64,000 nucleotides of DNA from Bacteroidia bacterium (lineage in GTDB: Bacteria; Bacteroidota; Bacteroidia; SXHM01). The position numbers and the translations under genes are program-made. Every line of letters starts with the position of its first letter. Within the stretch, counting starts at the first letter, position 1. The stretch covers positions 1 through 64,000 of the forward strand of contig JAJVIC010000001.1 in the NCBI GenBank assembly GCA_022072225.1, in the 5' to 3' direction. The notes below the pieces were generated by a model that saw only the letters and a program-made list of their open reading frames with translations, had not been told where the DNA came from and did no database searches. Below, piece by piece: positions 34,466 through 42,904 of the stretch.

Positions 34466-35251
34466 TTGTACATGCCTTTTCAAGTTTGCAGTTTTTTTAG
34501 AAATTTTACTTTTTACTTTACTTTATTACTTCTTGCAGCCTGCTCAGCACCGACAAAACTTATTCGGCAGCAAGCTAAGGTTATTAATGTAAATGTAAAA
34601 GACAGCAATACAGAAGATGCTGCGGTAAAACAATTAATCGAACCGTACAAGCAAGATTTGGATAAAGAAATGAGTGAAGTGCTTATTATTTCTGAAGGTG
34701 TTTTTGAAAAAGCTCAACCTGAAGGTGCGCTTGGAAATCTTATTGCTGATATTATTTTTGAAAAAGCAAATGAGCGTTATCGTCCCGATGATTTTAAGTA
34801 TGCAGATTTTTGTTTGCTCAACAATGGCGGGTTACGCGTTTCTCTTCCGCAGGGCGAAATAACGAGAGGGAAAATATTTGAGTTGATGCCGTTTGAAAAT
34901 GAAATTGTAATTGTAACCTTGAACGGAGAAAATGTGGCGGAGTTGATTCAATATGTCATAGCTGTCGGTGGGCAACCTGTTTCAGGATTACAACTCAAAA
35001 GTTTCAATCAGACCAATATGCAGGCACTGATTAATGGAATTCAGTTTGACAAAAGCAAAACTTACAAGGTAGTTACTTCCGATTATCTTTCTTCTGGCGG
35101 AGACAAAATGGATTTTTTTAAAACTTCACTTAAGACTGAAGTAACCGGATATAAAATCCGCGATGCAATAATTGATTATTTGGTAAATGAAAATCAAAAA
35201 GGAAATAAATTGAAGTTACACACAGGTGGCAGAATTACCAATGAGCAGTAG
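34466..35251 (+). CDS. 5'-nucleotidase C-terminal domain lipoprotein (stand-alone)
   Basis: Encodes 261 residues. The lipobox is LLAACS (Cys about 26); ATG 34472 is an alternative start. The rest is only the C-terminal, nucleotide-binding domain of the 5'-nucleotidase family: ALGNLIADIIFEKA, CLLNNGGLRVSLPQGEITRGKIFELMPFENEIV, and DYLSSGGDKMDFF. The aromatic clamp and NNGG-R substrate residues are here, but no metal-binding domain is. That domain is encoded by the next gene, whose start overlaps this stop by 11 bp, so the pair probably forms a two-chain enzyme or a complex. Confidence 0.87.
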   Translation: MYMPFQVCSFFRNFTFYFTLLLLAACSAPTKLIRQQAKVINVNVKDSNTEDAAVKQLIEPYKQDLDKEMSEVLIISEGVFEKAQPEGALGNLIADIIFEKANERYRPDDFKYADFCLLNNGGLRVSLPQGEITRGKIFELMPFENEIVIVTLNGENVAELIQYVIAVGGQPVSGLQLKSFNQTNMQALINGIQFDKSKTYKVVTSDYLSSGGDKMDFFKTSLKTEVTGYKIRDAIIDYLVNENQKGNKLKLHTGGRITNEQ

Positions 35252-36170
35252 AAGAGAATTTATACGAACAACATTGCTTGGTACTGCAGGAGTTGCTGCA
35301 TCTAACTTAATTCCGCTTGAAGCACTGGCTTATAAAGATGTGGTAAAAATATCTATTCTTCACACTAACGATGTTCACAGTCGCATTGATCCTTTCCCGC
35401 TTAATGACCCAAAGTATCCGGGAATGGGTGGAGCTGCAAGACGTGCAGAAATAATAAATCAGATTAGAAAAGAAGAAGAACACGTTTTATTGTTTGATGC
35501 CGGTGATATTTTTCAGGGAACACCCTACTTCAATTTTTACAAAGGAGAACTGGAGTTAAAATTGATGTCGCAAATGCAGTACGATGCTGCAACTATCGGT
35601 AATCATGATTTTGATAACGGCATTGAAGGTTTGAATAAACAACTACCGCACGCAATATTCCCGTTTGTAATTTCCAACTATAATTTTAACGATACGGTGA
35701 TGTACAATAAAACAATCACGCACAAAATTTTTGAAAAGGGCGGAATAAAAATAGGAGTGTTTGGTTTAGGTATAGAACTGGACGGATTAGTATCTAAACA
35801 ACTTTATAAAAACACAATTTATCTTGACCCGGTATCTAAAGCGAACGAGATGAGTTCGTTACTGAAAAACGAATTGAAATGTGATTTGGTACTTTGTCTT
35901 TCACATCTTGGATATGAATATCCCGTTAAAAAGGTGAGTGATAAAATTCTTGCTGAAAGCACCGAAAACATTGATATTATCATTGGCGGACACACACACA
36001 CTTTGTTAGACAAACCAACCGTGTCTTTAAATAAAAATGGTAAAGAGGTGCTTATCAACCAAGTAGGTTGGGCTGGCATCAACTTGGGTAAAATAGATTT
36101 ATTTTTTGAAAGAAACACAAAAAGGAAATCAATAAAATCTACCGTAAAAAATATTTCACATAAACAATAG
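35241..36170 (+). CDS. 5'-nucleotidase metallophosphoesterase domain, Tat-type signal
   Basis: Encodes 309 residues from ATG 35241. The N-terminus SSRREFIRTTLLGTAGVAA is a twin-arginine signal. The calcineurin-like dimetal site is complete: HTNDVHSRI (D-H), DAGDIFQGT (D), IGNHDFD (NH), LSHLG (H) and IGGHTHT (GHxH). It lacks the C-terminal nucleotide-binding domain, which is supplied by the preceding gene. The pair would cleave extracellular nucleotides. A start further upstream is possible but would precede the Tat motif with five unneeded residues. Confidence 0.88.
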   Translation: MSSRREFIRTTLLGTAGVAASNLIPLEALAYKDVVKISILHTNDVHSRIDPFPLNDPKYPGMGGAARRAEIINQIRKEEEHVLLFDAGDIFQGTPYFNFYKGELELKLMSQMQYDAATIGNHDFDNGIEGLNKQLPHAIFPFVISNYNFNDTVMYNKTITHKIFEKGGIKIGVFGLGIELDGLVSKQLYKNTIYLDPVSKANEMSSLLKNELKCDLVLCLSHLGYEYPVKKVSDKILAESTENIDIIIGGHTHTLLDKPTVSLNKNGKEVLINQVGWAGINLGKIDLFFERNTKRKSIKSTVKNISHKQ

Positions 36171-36299
36171 TGAGTCGAAAATTTTTATAAAATATTTTTC
36201 AAAAAAATTTGCAGCGGATTCAAAAAAATAATTTTTCTTTACAACGAAATTGAATTTTACGCGAAAGCGATCAAAATATAAAATTGTAAGAGACAACAA

Positions 36300-37730
36300 A
36301 TGAAGAAAAGTGTTACACAAGTTTGGGACAATTGTCTTGCAATAATAAAGGACAACGTAAATGAACAAAGTTTTAAAACATGGTTTGCACCCATCACACC
36401 GGTAAAATTAGACGGCAGTGTTCTTACTATTCAGGTGCCAAGCCAGTTCTTTTACGAATGGCTTGAAGAGCATTACATTTCCCTGTTAAAGAAAACAATC
36501 AGAAAAGAGTTGGGAACCGAAGGAAGACTTGAATACAATATCGTAATGGATAATGTATTGAGCAGCAACAAACCTTACACGGTTCGTATTCCCGGTTCAT
36601 CTTCCAACGGAACAAAAAACGATCCGGTGTCAATGCCTGTAGATTTAAACAGCAGCACTATTAAGAATCCTTTTATTATTCCCGGGCTTCGTAAAATGAA
36701 TGTTGATTCGCAGCTTAACAGCAGTTACACCTTTGATAATTTTATTGAAGGAGAATGTAACAGGCTTGCACGTTCAGCAGGTTATGCGGTATCAAACAAG
36801 CCGGGCGAAACATCTTTTAATCCTTTACTTATATATGGAGGTGTGGGATTGGGAAAAACACACCTTGCACACGCAATTGGGTTGCAGGTAAAAAACAATT
36901 ATCCTGAAAAAATTGTGCTGTATGTTTCATCTGAAAAATTTACTCAGCAATTTATTGATGCGCTGAAAAATAATAACACCAATGACTTTGTGCATTTCTA
37001 TCAGGCAATGGATGTGCTTATTATTGATGATGTACAATATTTTTCCGGGAAAGAAAAAACGCAAGATGTTTTCTTCCACATATTTAATCACCTGCACCAA
37101 AACAGAAAGCAATTAATACTTACTTCAGATAAAGCACCCGTTGAAATACAGGGAATGGAGCAGCGTCTGCTTTCCAGATTTAAATGGGGATTGTCGGCAG
37201 ATTTACAGGTTCCTGAATTGGAAACACGAATCGGAATTCTGCAAAAGAAGCTGTACACAGATGGAATTGAGCTACCGAAAGAAGTTATTGAATACCTTGC
37301 TTACAGTATAACTACAAATGTACGCGAACTGGAAGGTGCGCTGATTTCGCTGCTTGCTCAGTCATCATTAAATAAGAAGGCAATCACTATTGACCTTGCG
37401 AAAACAATGATTGACAAGTTTGTAAAAAATACTGCACGCGAAGTTTCTATCGACTACATACAAAAAGTAGTTTGTGATTATTTTGAGTTGCCAATTGAGT
37501 TATTGAAATCAAAAACACGCAAACGCGAAGTTGTTCAGGCTCGCCAGATTGCCATGTATTTTGCAAAAACTATGACTAAATCGTCACTGGCAAATATAGG
37601 AGCGCACTGCGGAGGAAAAGATCACGCAACGGTTTTACATGCCTGCCGTACTGTGAACAACCTGATGGATACCGACAAACGTTTCAAAGCATACATCACC
37701 GAGCTTGACAAAAAAATCAGCATCCAGTAA
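36300..37730 (+). CDS. dnaA: chromosomal replication initiator DnaA
   Basis: Encodes 476 residues. Domain I (1-90: SFKTWFAPITPV) is followed by a linker, the AAA+ domain (about 130-345) with Walker A GGVGLGKTHLAHAIG, Walker B LIIDDVQYFSGKEKTQ and the arginine box, and domain IV (about 375-476) with the DNA-binding signature GGKDHATVLHAC. It melts the origin and starts replication. The 130 bp upstream is AT-rich, but I see no run of TTATCCACA boxes there, so the origin is not evident in this window. A weak TAAAATTG at 36279-36286 may be the promoter. Confidence 0.97.
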   Translation: MKKSVTQVWDNCLAIIKDNVNEQSFKTWFAPITPVKLDGSVLTIQVPSQFFYEWLEEHYISLLKKTIRKELGTEGRLEYNIVMDNVLSSNKPYTVRIPGSSSNGTKNDPVSMPVDLNSSTIKNPFIIPGLRKMNVDSQLNSSYTFDNFIEGECNRLARSAGYAVSNKPGETSFNPLLIYGGVGLGKTHLAHAIGLQVKNNYPEKIVLYVSSEKFTQQFIDALKNNNTNDFVHFYQAMDVLIIDDVQYFSGKEKTQDVFFHIFNHLHQNRKQLILTSDKAPVEIQGMEQRLLSRFKWGLSADLQVPELETRIGILQKKLYTDGIELPKEVIEYLAYSITTNVRELEGALISLLAQSSLNKKAITIDLAKTMIDKFVKNTAREVSIDYIQKVVCDYFELPIELLKSKTRKREVVQARQIAMYFAKTMTKSSLANIGAHCGGKDHATVLHACRTVNNLMDTDKRFKAYITELDKKISIQ

Positions 37731-38187
37731 GAAAAAAATTCTTATGGTTTGCCTTGGCAATATATGCCGTTCGCCTCTGGCGGACGGCATATTGCGTTTT
37801 AAGGCGAAGCGCGAAAACTTAGATTGGGTAATTGATTCGGCAGGAACCTATTCAGGACACCAGGGCGAAAATCCGGACCCGAGAGCAATTAAGTGTGCAA
37901 AAAATCATGGAGTTGATATTTCATATTTGGTTGCACGACCATTTTCTAAAAATGATTTTGACGAATTTGATAAAATCTACGTGATGGATAGCTCAAATTA
38001 TCGCGATGTTCTGAAAATGGCTGCTGATGAAACAGACAAAGAGAAAGTAGAAATGATAATGAATGTTGTTAGTCCCGGAAAAAATCAGGCAGTTCCCGAT
38101 CCTTATTGGGGAGACGATGAGGATTTTGATGAAGTATTTAAGATGTTGGATATGGCGTGTGAAAGAATTATTCAAACGTTGAACTAA
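37705..38187 (+). CDS. low-molecular-weight protein-tyrosine phosphatase
   Basis: Encodes 160 residues. The catalytic loop is CLGNICRS (C-x5-R-S) at about 16-23, and the general-acid Asp lies in VPDPYWGD near residue 135. It dephosphorylates phosphotyrosine or arginine, often regulating exopolysaccharide export. The start is a TTG at 37705, giving a 26-base overlap with dnaA; the next ATG (37744) would remove the first strand (KKKIL) and is less likely. The next gene starts within its TAA (TAATG). Confidence 0.9.
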   Translation: MTKKSASSKKKILMVCLGNICRSPLADGILRFKAKRENLDWVIDSAGTYSGHQGENPDPRAIKCAKNHGVDISYLVARPFSKNDFDEFDKIYVMDSSNYRDVLKMAADETDKEKVEMIMNVVSPGKNQAVPDPYWGDDEDFDEVFKMLDMACERIIQTLN

Positions 38188-38912
38188 TGCAAGAGAACAA
38201 CCCAGTTAACGGTTTGCTCTTCTTAATTCCAACTCCGCTTGGTGAAGAAATTGAATTTGGAAATTTTTTTCCGACTTACAATTCTGAAATTGTGAATTCT
38301 ATAGATGTATTTATTGCTGAAGATGCAAAGTCGGCAAGAAGATTTTTAAAACAAATGGGTTTTAAAAAATCATTTGATGAAATTACTATTCACCTATTAA
38401 ATGAACACAGCAAGGATACAGATGCTCGTAATTATCTTGACGTGGCAATGAAAGGAAAAAATATCGGGCTGCTTTCAGACGCAGGCTGTCCCGGAATTGC
38501 TGACCCGGGTGCAAGTGTGATAAAAATGGCGCACGAAAATAATATTCAGGTTGTTCCGTTGGTTGGTCCTTCTTCTATTTTACTTGCACTGATTTCTTCC
38601 GGCATGAACGGACAAAACTTTGCTTTCAACGGGTATCTGCAACGCGAAACTCCTTTGCTTACCAGGCAACTGCGCGAATTAGAGAAGCGAGCGCTACAAC
38701 AAAATCAAACGCAGGTTTTTATTGAAACACCTTACCGAAACACTAAAATGCTGGAAACAATTTTACAAGCCTGTGGAAACGAAACGAGGTTGTGTATTGC
38801 CTGCGATATTACTCTTGCAACAGAGTTTATAAAAACAAAAACTATTGCAGTTTGGAAGAAAAATCTTCCGGATATTCACAAACGACCTGCAGTTTTTGTT
38901 CTTGGAAGATAA
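38187..38912 (+). CDS. RsmI-like tetrapyrrole-methylase-family SAM methyltransferase
   Basis: Encodes 241 residues of the class III SAM-methyltransferase fold. LLFLIPTPLGE is the start strand, LLSDAGCPGIADPGASVIKMA (about 91-111) the SAM loop, VVPLVGPSSILLALISSG the second loop, and VFIETPYRN a later conserved strand. In RsmI the enzyme methylates 16S rRNA C1402 2'-OH. This sequence diverges at the N-terminus (EEIEFGNFFPTYN), so it is better called RsmI-like. Translation is coupled to the phosphatase gene. Confidence 0.82.
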   Translation: MQENNPVNGLLFLIPTPLGEEIEFGNFFPTYNSEIVNSIDVFIAEDAKSARRFLKQMGFKKSFDEITIHLLNEHSKDTDARNYLDVAMKGKNIGLLSDAGCPGIADPGASVIKMAHENNIQVVPLVGPSSILLALISSGMNGQNFAFNGYLQRETPLLTRQLRELEKRALQQNQTQVFIETPYRNTKMLETILQACGNETRLCIACDITLATEFIKTKTIAVWKKNLPDIHKRPAVFVLGR

Positions 38913-40145
38913 TCAGGCTACAGCCTTATTCCGTTTTTCAATCAGGTAAAGTTGATTGATGGCAATCCACATAAGGCAGATAAAAGCAAGAACAGATGAA
39001 CCAACAATGGTGTGCCACAAAAATGCTTTGTAGTTAAAAAGATACAGTGTGTTATAAAGAGGCAGAAATGCAGCAAAGCGAACAATCTCTACAATATTTA
39101 CCCATTTTTTATTTTCCATAATTGCTCCACAGTTCAGTGTTGTCAGTACAATGAGTGTAAACATGGTTAATTTGTAAAAAGCAGAAAGTTCTTCAAAGTG
39201 ATTCATGTAACCAATCAAACCGCATGTTAAAACCACAAACTGAAAGAACACATAAATCTGCATATTCAGTGGAACCTTTGTGCGGTATTTTTCTGCCGTC
39301 TTTTTTTCATCCGTTTTTTGACCAAGCAGTTTTCCAAGATACTCAGGACCTTTAAAAGGAAGAATAAGCTTACTCCAAAATGTGTTCAGTTTTTTCCAGC
39401 CGTTAATTATGTCTCGGAAAACGTGAAGGTTTGCCCAAACCGGATTCCAACTGTTCAAGGGAACTGTGATTCCATAAACAGGTTCTTCTTCTTCCTTTTG
39501 AAAAGTTCCGAATAAGCGGTCCCAGATAATTAAAGTTCCAGCGTAGTTTTTGTCGAGGTATTGAGGATTGGTTGCATGATGAACACGGTGATGCGATGGT
39601 GAATTAAAAATCCACTCAAAAATCCCTAATGATTTAATGTATTTGGTGTGAATCCAATATTGATATATGGTGTTAACTCCTGCTGCTGCTGCAAAAATCA
39701 GCGGGTCGAAACCCAAAAATGGAATGGGCAGAAACAGCACAAATGCAAGTGCATTGTGAAACCAGGATTGACGTAATGCAACAGATAAATTATACTCCTG
39801 ACTTTGATGGTGAACAATGTGAGCTGCCCAGAAAATATTCATCTCATGTCCGAAACGGTGAGCCCAGTAAAAAATAAAATCGAACAGAATAAAACATAAA
39901 ATGAATGATAGAATACTGCTTTCCATTTTAAAAGGAGCAATATTAGTGTAGATATAACCGTAGATGGTCATAAGTAAAACCTTGAGCAGTGTGTTAAAAG
40001 CCTGACTTCCGATTCCGATATTCAGATTTGTTATCGTATCTTCAAAGTTGTAGAAATTGGTTTTCTTAAATCGTCCCCATACAAATTCTATAATGATGCT
40101 GAGAAAGAAAAAGGGAAACGCAATGAGAATGTAGTTTGGCTCCAT
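38913..40145 (-). CDS. sterol desaturase/fatty acid hydroxylase family protein
   Basis: Encodes 410 residues of an integral-membrane di-iron oxygenase. Several transmembrane helices surround three His boxes: HRFGHEMN (HxxxH, about 95), HIVHHQS (HxxHH, about 108) and HRVHHATN (HxxHH, about 188). The C-terminal 170 residues add about four more membrane helices. It would hydroxylate or desaturate a lipid, possibly a hopanoid or a sphingolipid. It ends one base from the convergent methyltransferase gene, with no intervening terminator. Confidence 0.88.
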   Translation of the reverse strand: MEPNYILIAFPFFFLSIIIEFVWGRFKKTNFYNFEDTITNLNIGIGSQAFNTLLKVLLMTIYGYIYTNIAPFKMESSILSFILCFILFDFIFYWAHRFGHEMNIFWAAHIVHHQSQEYNLSVALRQSWFHNALAFVLFLPIPFLGFDPLIFAAAAGVNTIYQYWIHTKYIKSLGIFEWIFNSPSHHRVHHATNPQYLDKNYAGTLIIWDRLFGTFQKEEEEPVYGITVPLNSWNPVWANLHVFRDIINGWKKLNTFWSKLILPFKGPEYLGKLLGQKTDEKKTAEKYRTKVPLNMQIYVFFQFVVLTCGLIGYMNHFEELSAFYKLTMFTLIVLTTLNCGAIMENKKWVNIVEIVRFAAFLPLYNTLYLFNYKAFLWHTIVGSSVLAFICLMWIAINQLYLIEKRNKAVA

Positions 40146-40289
40146 GATGCAGAAAATAAATGTTGAAGTGGAAAGAAAACGTTTGCAAAATTATAATCGA
40201 AAATTGCAGGTTTTACAAATGGCAGAAAATAATTTTAGCGTTCAGATTTTTTTACCGCAAATTACACAGATTTTCTAGTGTAATAATGA

Positions 40290-40742
40290 CTAATACCCGG
40301 CTTCTATACTCAGAAGTTCTACTTCAAAAATTAAAGTTGAATTGGCAGGAATAAGCCCGGGAACGGCCATAGGTCCATATCCTAACTCAGCAGGAATAGT
40401 GAATACTGCCTTATCGCCCACATTTAACAATCCAATTCCTTCGTCCCAGCCTTTGATTACTTTGCCTTGGCCAACAGTAAACGAAAAAGGAGTTCCTCTT
40501 TTGTAGGAGTTGTCAAACTCTTTGCCGTCTGTCAGTTTACCGATGTAATGCACCGAAACTTTATCACCGTTTTTTGCTCGTGCGCCTTCGCCAAGGTTGG
40601 TAAATACATATTGCAATCCCGAATCGGTGGTGTAGGTTTTATTCAGTTTTACATTTCTGCCGGGAGTTAACTCTTCCTGTGTTTTACAGGAAAAGAGAGT
40701 AAGAAGCAGGCAGTAGGCTGTAAACAGTACTATATGTTTCAT
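40290..40742 (-). CDS. FKBP-type peptidyl-prolyl isomerase lipoprotein
   Basis: Encodes 150 residues. The lipobox is LFSCK (Cys19), and its signal peptide core (TAYCLLLTL) is read through three 7 bp GCCTACT-type units (40698-40718). The FKBP domain (about 45-148) has KVSVHYIGKLTDGKEFDNSY, PFSFTVGQGKVIKGWDEGIGLL and PAELGYG, with the active-site Asp, Trp and Tyr intact. It is expected to catalyse proline isomerisation of envelope proteins. It follows the second FKBP gene with one base between stop and start, so they form one operon. Confidence 0.92.
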   Translation of the reverse strand: MKHIVLFTAYCLLLTLFSCKTQEELTPGRNVKLNKTYTTDSGLQYVFTNLGEGARAKNGDKVSVHYIGKLTDGKEFDNSYKRGTPFSFTVGQGKVIKGWDEGIGLLNVGDKAVFTIPAELGYGPMAVPGLIPANSTLIFEVELLSIEAGY

Positions 40743-40743
40743 A

Positions 40744-41274
40744 TTATTTCAGTTGCACAAGTTCCACATCATAAACCAAGGTAGCGCGAGCCGGAATTTT
40801 ATCATCATCACCCGTAAGCCCATGAGCCAGGTGAGGAGGGAAGATGAATTTTGCTTTGTCGCCAACTTTCAAAAGTTTTATTCCTTCTTCAAGGCCGCTT
40901 TCTACTCCGCCTTTGCCAATTCTGAATTCTTTAGGACCTGTTTTGTCTGAAGAATAACACTCGGTTCCATCCAATAAATTTAGCGTGTATATAAGCACAG
41001 CAATTTTTCCGTCTGTTGCCGCTTCACCGGTTCCATGTTTGTAAATCTGGTAGCGCAATCCAGTTCCTGTGCTCTGCATTTCCCAGTTATGGCGTTTGAT
41101 GTAATTCTCAATTTCTTCCGATTCTTTTTGCACCATTCCCTTGTTTACATTCACCAACTGTTCGTTGTATTGTTCTGGGTTTTCAACCTTTTCGGGGTGT
41201 TGCTGCGTATCGCGGTTGCAGCCCGACATGGACGAGAGAATAATCAACAAAGGAACGGCAACAATTTTCAGCAT
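40744..41274 (-). CDS. FKBP-type peptidyl-prolyl isomerase lipoprotein, divergent
   Basis: Encodes 176 residues. The lipobox is MSGCN (Cys19). A linker helix (about 30-65) precedes the FKBP domain (about 70-175). IGKGGVESGLEEGIKLLKVGDKAKFIFPPHLAHG lacks the Trp of the canonical V-I-x-G-W motif (here ESGLEEG) and has His where Tyr is usual in the last motif. Activity may therefore be weak, with a chaperone role more likely. It overlaps the NrnA gene by 7 bp upstream and abuts the other FKBP downstream. Confidence 0.85.
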   Translation of the reverse strand: MLKIVAVPLLIILSSMSGCNRDTQQHPEKVENPEQYNEQLVNVNKGMVQKESEEIENYIKRHNWEMQSTGTGLRYQIYKHGTGEAATDGKIAVLIYTLNLLDGTECYSSDKTGPKEFRIGKGGVESGLEEGIKLLKVGDKAKFIFPPHLAHGLTGDDDKIPARATLVYDVELVQLK

Positions 41275-42281
41275 AAAATATCTTTATAGAGCGGCAGCAT
41301 ATCTTCAAAACGTTTTGCGGTTGCTTCCAGCGAATCGTCTGATCGGCCGCCAGCAGCATTTGCATGGCCACCACCATTGAAATGAGCGCGGGCCATTTTG
41401 TTTACATCAATATCGCCTTCGGAGCGCAACGAAACACGAATAATTCCTTCCTGTTCTGTAAACAAAGCGGCAAGTCTTATTCCTGCAACTGAAAGGGTAT
41501 AATTCACAAAACCTTCTGTATCACCCGCCTGAAAATTGAAACGCTTCAATTCTTCTTTTGAAAGCGAAATGTAACCGGCTTTATATTCTTTTATGAATTT
41601 CAATTTTTCAAATAGGCAGTAACCAAGTAGGCGTAATCTGTCTTCAGTGTAAGTATTGAAAATTCGGTTGTAAACTGTTGCATGGTTTACTCCAATTTCA
41701 ATTAATTCTGCAACTATGCGATGTGTTGACGGATGCGTTGATGGAAAGCGAAATGAACCGGTATCGGTGAGTATTCCGGCATACAAACACTCACCAATGG
41801 TTTTGTTGATTGACTTTTTATCACCAAGAAAATTGATGAAATCATAAATCATTTCAGAAGTAGAACTTTTCTCCGTGTCCGAAAAAGTGTAATCAGGATA
41901 ACTTGCAGGCTCGATATGATGATCAATCATAATTTTTACAGCACCTGATTTTTCAATTTCCTTTCCTGCATCTTCAATTCGGCTAAGGTTGTTATAGTCT
42001 AAGCTGAAAATTACCTGTGCATCAGCAATCAGTTGCTTTGCTTTGTCGGTTTGTTTGTTGAAAACGGTTACTGTTTCGTTTCCGGGCATCCAATGCAGAA
42101 AATGAGGGTAGGAGTTAGGTGTGATAACATTTACGGTATGACCTTTTAGAATCAGGTAATTGTAAAGCCCAAGCGATGACCCCATTGCATCGGCATCAGG
42201 ATTTTTATGGGTGGTGATGACAATTTTCTTAGGTTCTGAAAACAGCGTTATCAGTTTATTCGGGTCTATGGTACTGTTCAC
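41268..42281 (-). CDS. nrnA: DHH/DHHA1 phosphoesterase (NrnA-type oligoribonuclease/pAp phosphatase)
   Basis: Encodes 337 residues. The DHH domain has THKNPDADAMGSSLGLYNYL (about 22-41), SLDYNN and IDHHIEP (about 117). The DHHA1 domain ends in the substrate-binding GGGHANAAGG (about 307). Orthologues degrade very short RNA and 3'-phosphoadenosine 5'-phosphate with manganese. It heads a minus-strand operon with the two FKBP genes. Confidence 0.92.
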   Translation of the reverse strand: MNSTIDPNKLITLFSEPKKIVITTHKNPDADAMGSSLGLYNYLILKGHTVNVITPNSYPHFLHWMPGNETVTVFNKQTDKAKQLIADAQVIFSLDYNNLSRIEDAGKEIEKSGAVKIMIDHHIEPASYPDYTFSDTEKSSTSEMIYDFINFLGDKKSINKTIGECLYAGILTDTGSFRFPSTHPSTHRIVAELIEIGVNHATVYNRIFNTYTEDRLRLLGYCLFEKLKFIKEYKAGYISLSKEELKRFNFQAGDTEGFVNYTLSVAGIRLAALFTEQEGIIRVSLRSEGDIDVNKMARAHFNGGGHANAAGGRSDDSLEATAKRFEDMLPLYKDILC

Positions 42282-42429
42282 AAATGAATTTTTAAAAGAA
42301 AAGCGAAATTAAGGATAATAAGCGAGACAGCGGATAAGGATTATTTCTATTTTCGCGCCCGATTTGAGAGACCCTTTAGCTAAGCTTTGGGTGACATCAG
42401 GAAACTTAAACAAAACACGAAAACTAAAA

Positions 42430-42849
42430 ATGGCAACTAACAGAACATTTACAATGATTAAGCCCGATGCAGTTGAAAACAACTCTATCGGTGGAATTTT
42501 AAAAATGATTAACGAAGCAGGTTTCAGAATTGTGGCAATGAAATATACCCGTCTTTCAAAAGAAAGTGCCGGACAGTTTTACGCTGTTCACAGTGCCCGC
42601 CCCTTTTATGGCGAGTTGGTAGAGTATATGTCGTCAGGTCCTATTGTAGCTGCTATTCTTGAAAAAGAAAACGCGGTGGCAGATTTCCGTAACCTGATTG
42701 GTGCAACCGACCCTACCAAAGCTGAAGAAGGAACTATTCGTAAAATTTATGCAAAATCTATTGCTGCCAATGCCGTTCACGGTTCAGACAGCGATGAGAA
42801 TGCAGCGATTGAAGGTGATTTCTTCTTTTCTAAGTTGGAAAGATTTTAA
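42430..42849 (+). CDS. ndk: nucleoside-diphosphate kinase
   Basis: Encodes 139 residues from ATG 42430 ([18 protein letters not shown]). The frame is open to 42364 upstream, but that stretch has no family similarity and is untranslated leader. The active-site His lies in [12 protein letters not shown] near residue 116, with the Kpn loop nearby. It exchanges terminal phosphates among NTPs and dNDPs. It is a single-gene unit, closed by a very strong terminator shared with clpB. Confidence 0.96.
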   Translation: MATNRTFTMIKPDAVENNSIGGILKMINEAGFRIVAMKYTRLSKESAGQFYAVHSARPFYGELVEYMSSGPIVAAILEKENAVADFRNLIGATDPTKAEEGTIRKIYAKSIAANAVHGSDSDENAAIEGDFFFSKLERF

Positions 42850-42861
42850 AAGAAATACATA

Positions 42862-42904
42862 AAAAAAGAAAGCCCCGTGCCTTTGGCACGGGGCTTTCTT
42901 TTTT
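42862..42904. terminator. strong bidirectional intrinsic terminator
   Basis: A perfect 20 bp stem (42862-42881 with 42885-42904) has a TTT loop and an A-run/T-run at its outer ends. It separates the convergent ndk and clpB genes, and its final bases include the stop of clpB. Confidence 0.95.

Noticed and set aside
36171-36299. Replication origin next to dnaA
   Set aside because: The region is AT-rich, but no cluster of TTATCCACA-like boxes or 13-mers was found.
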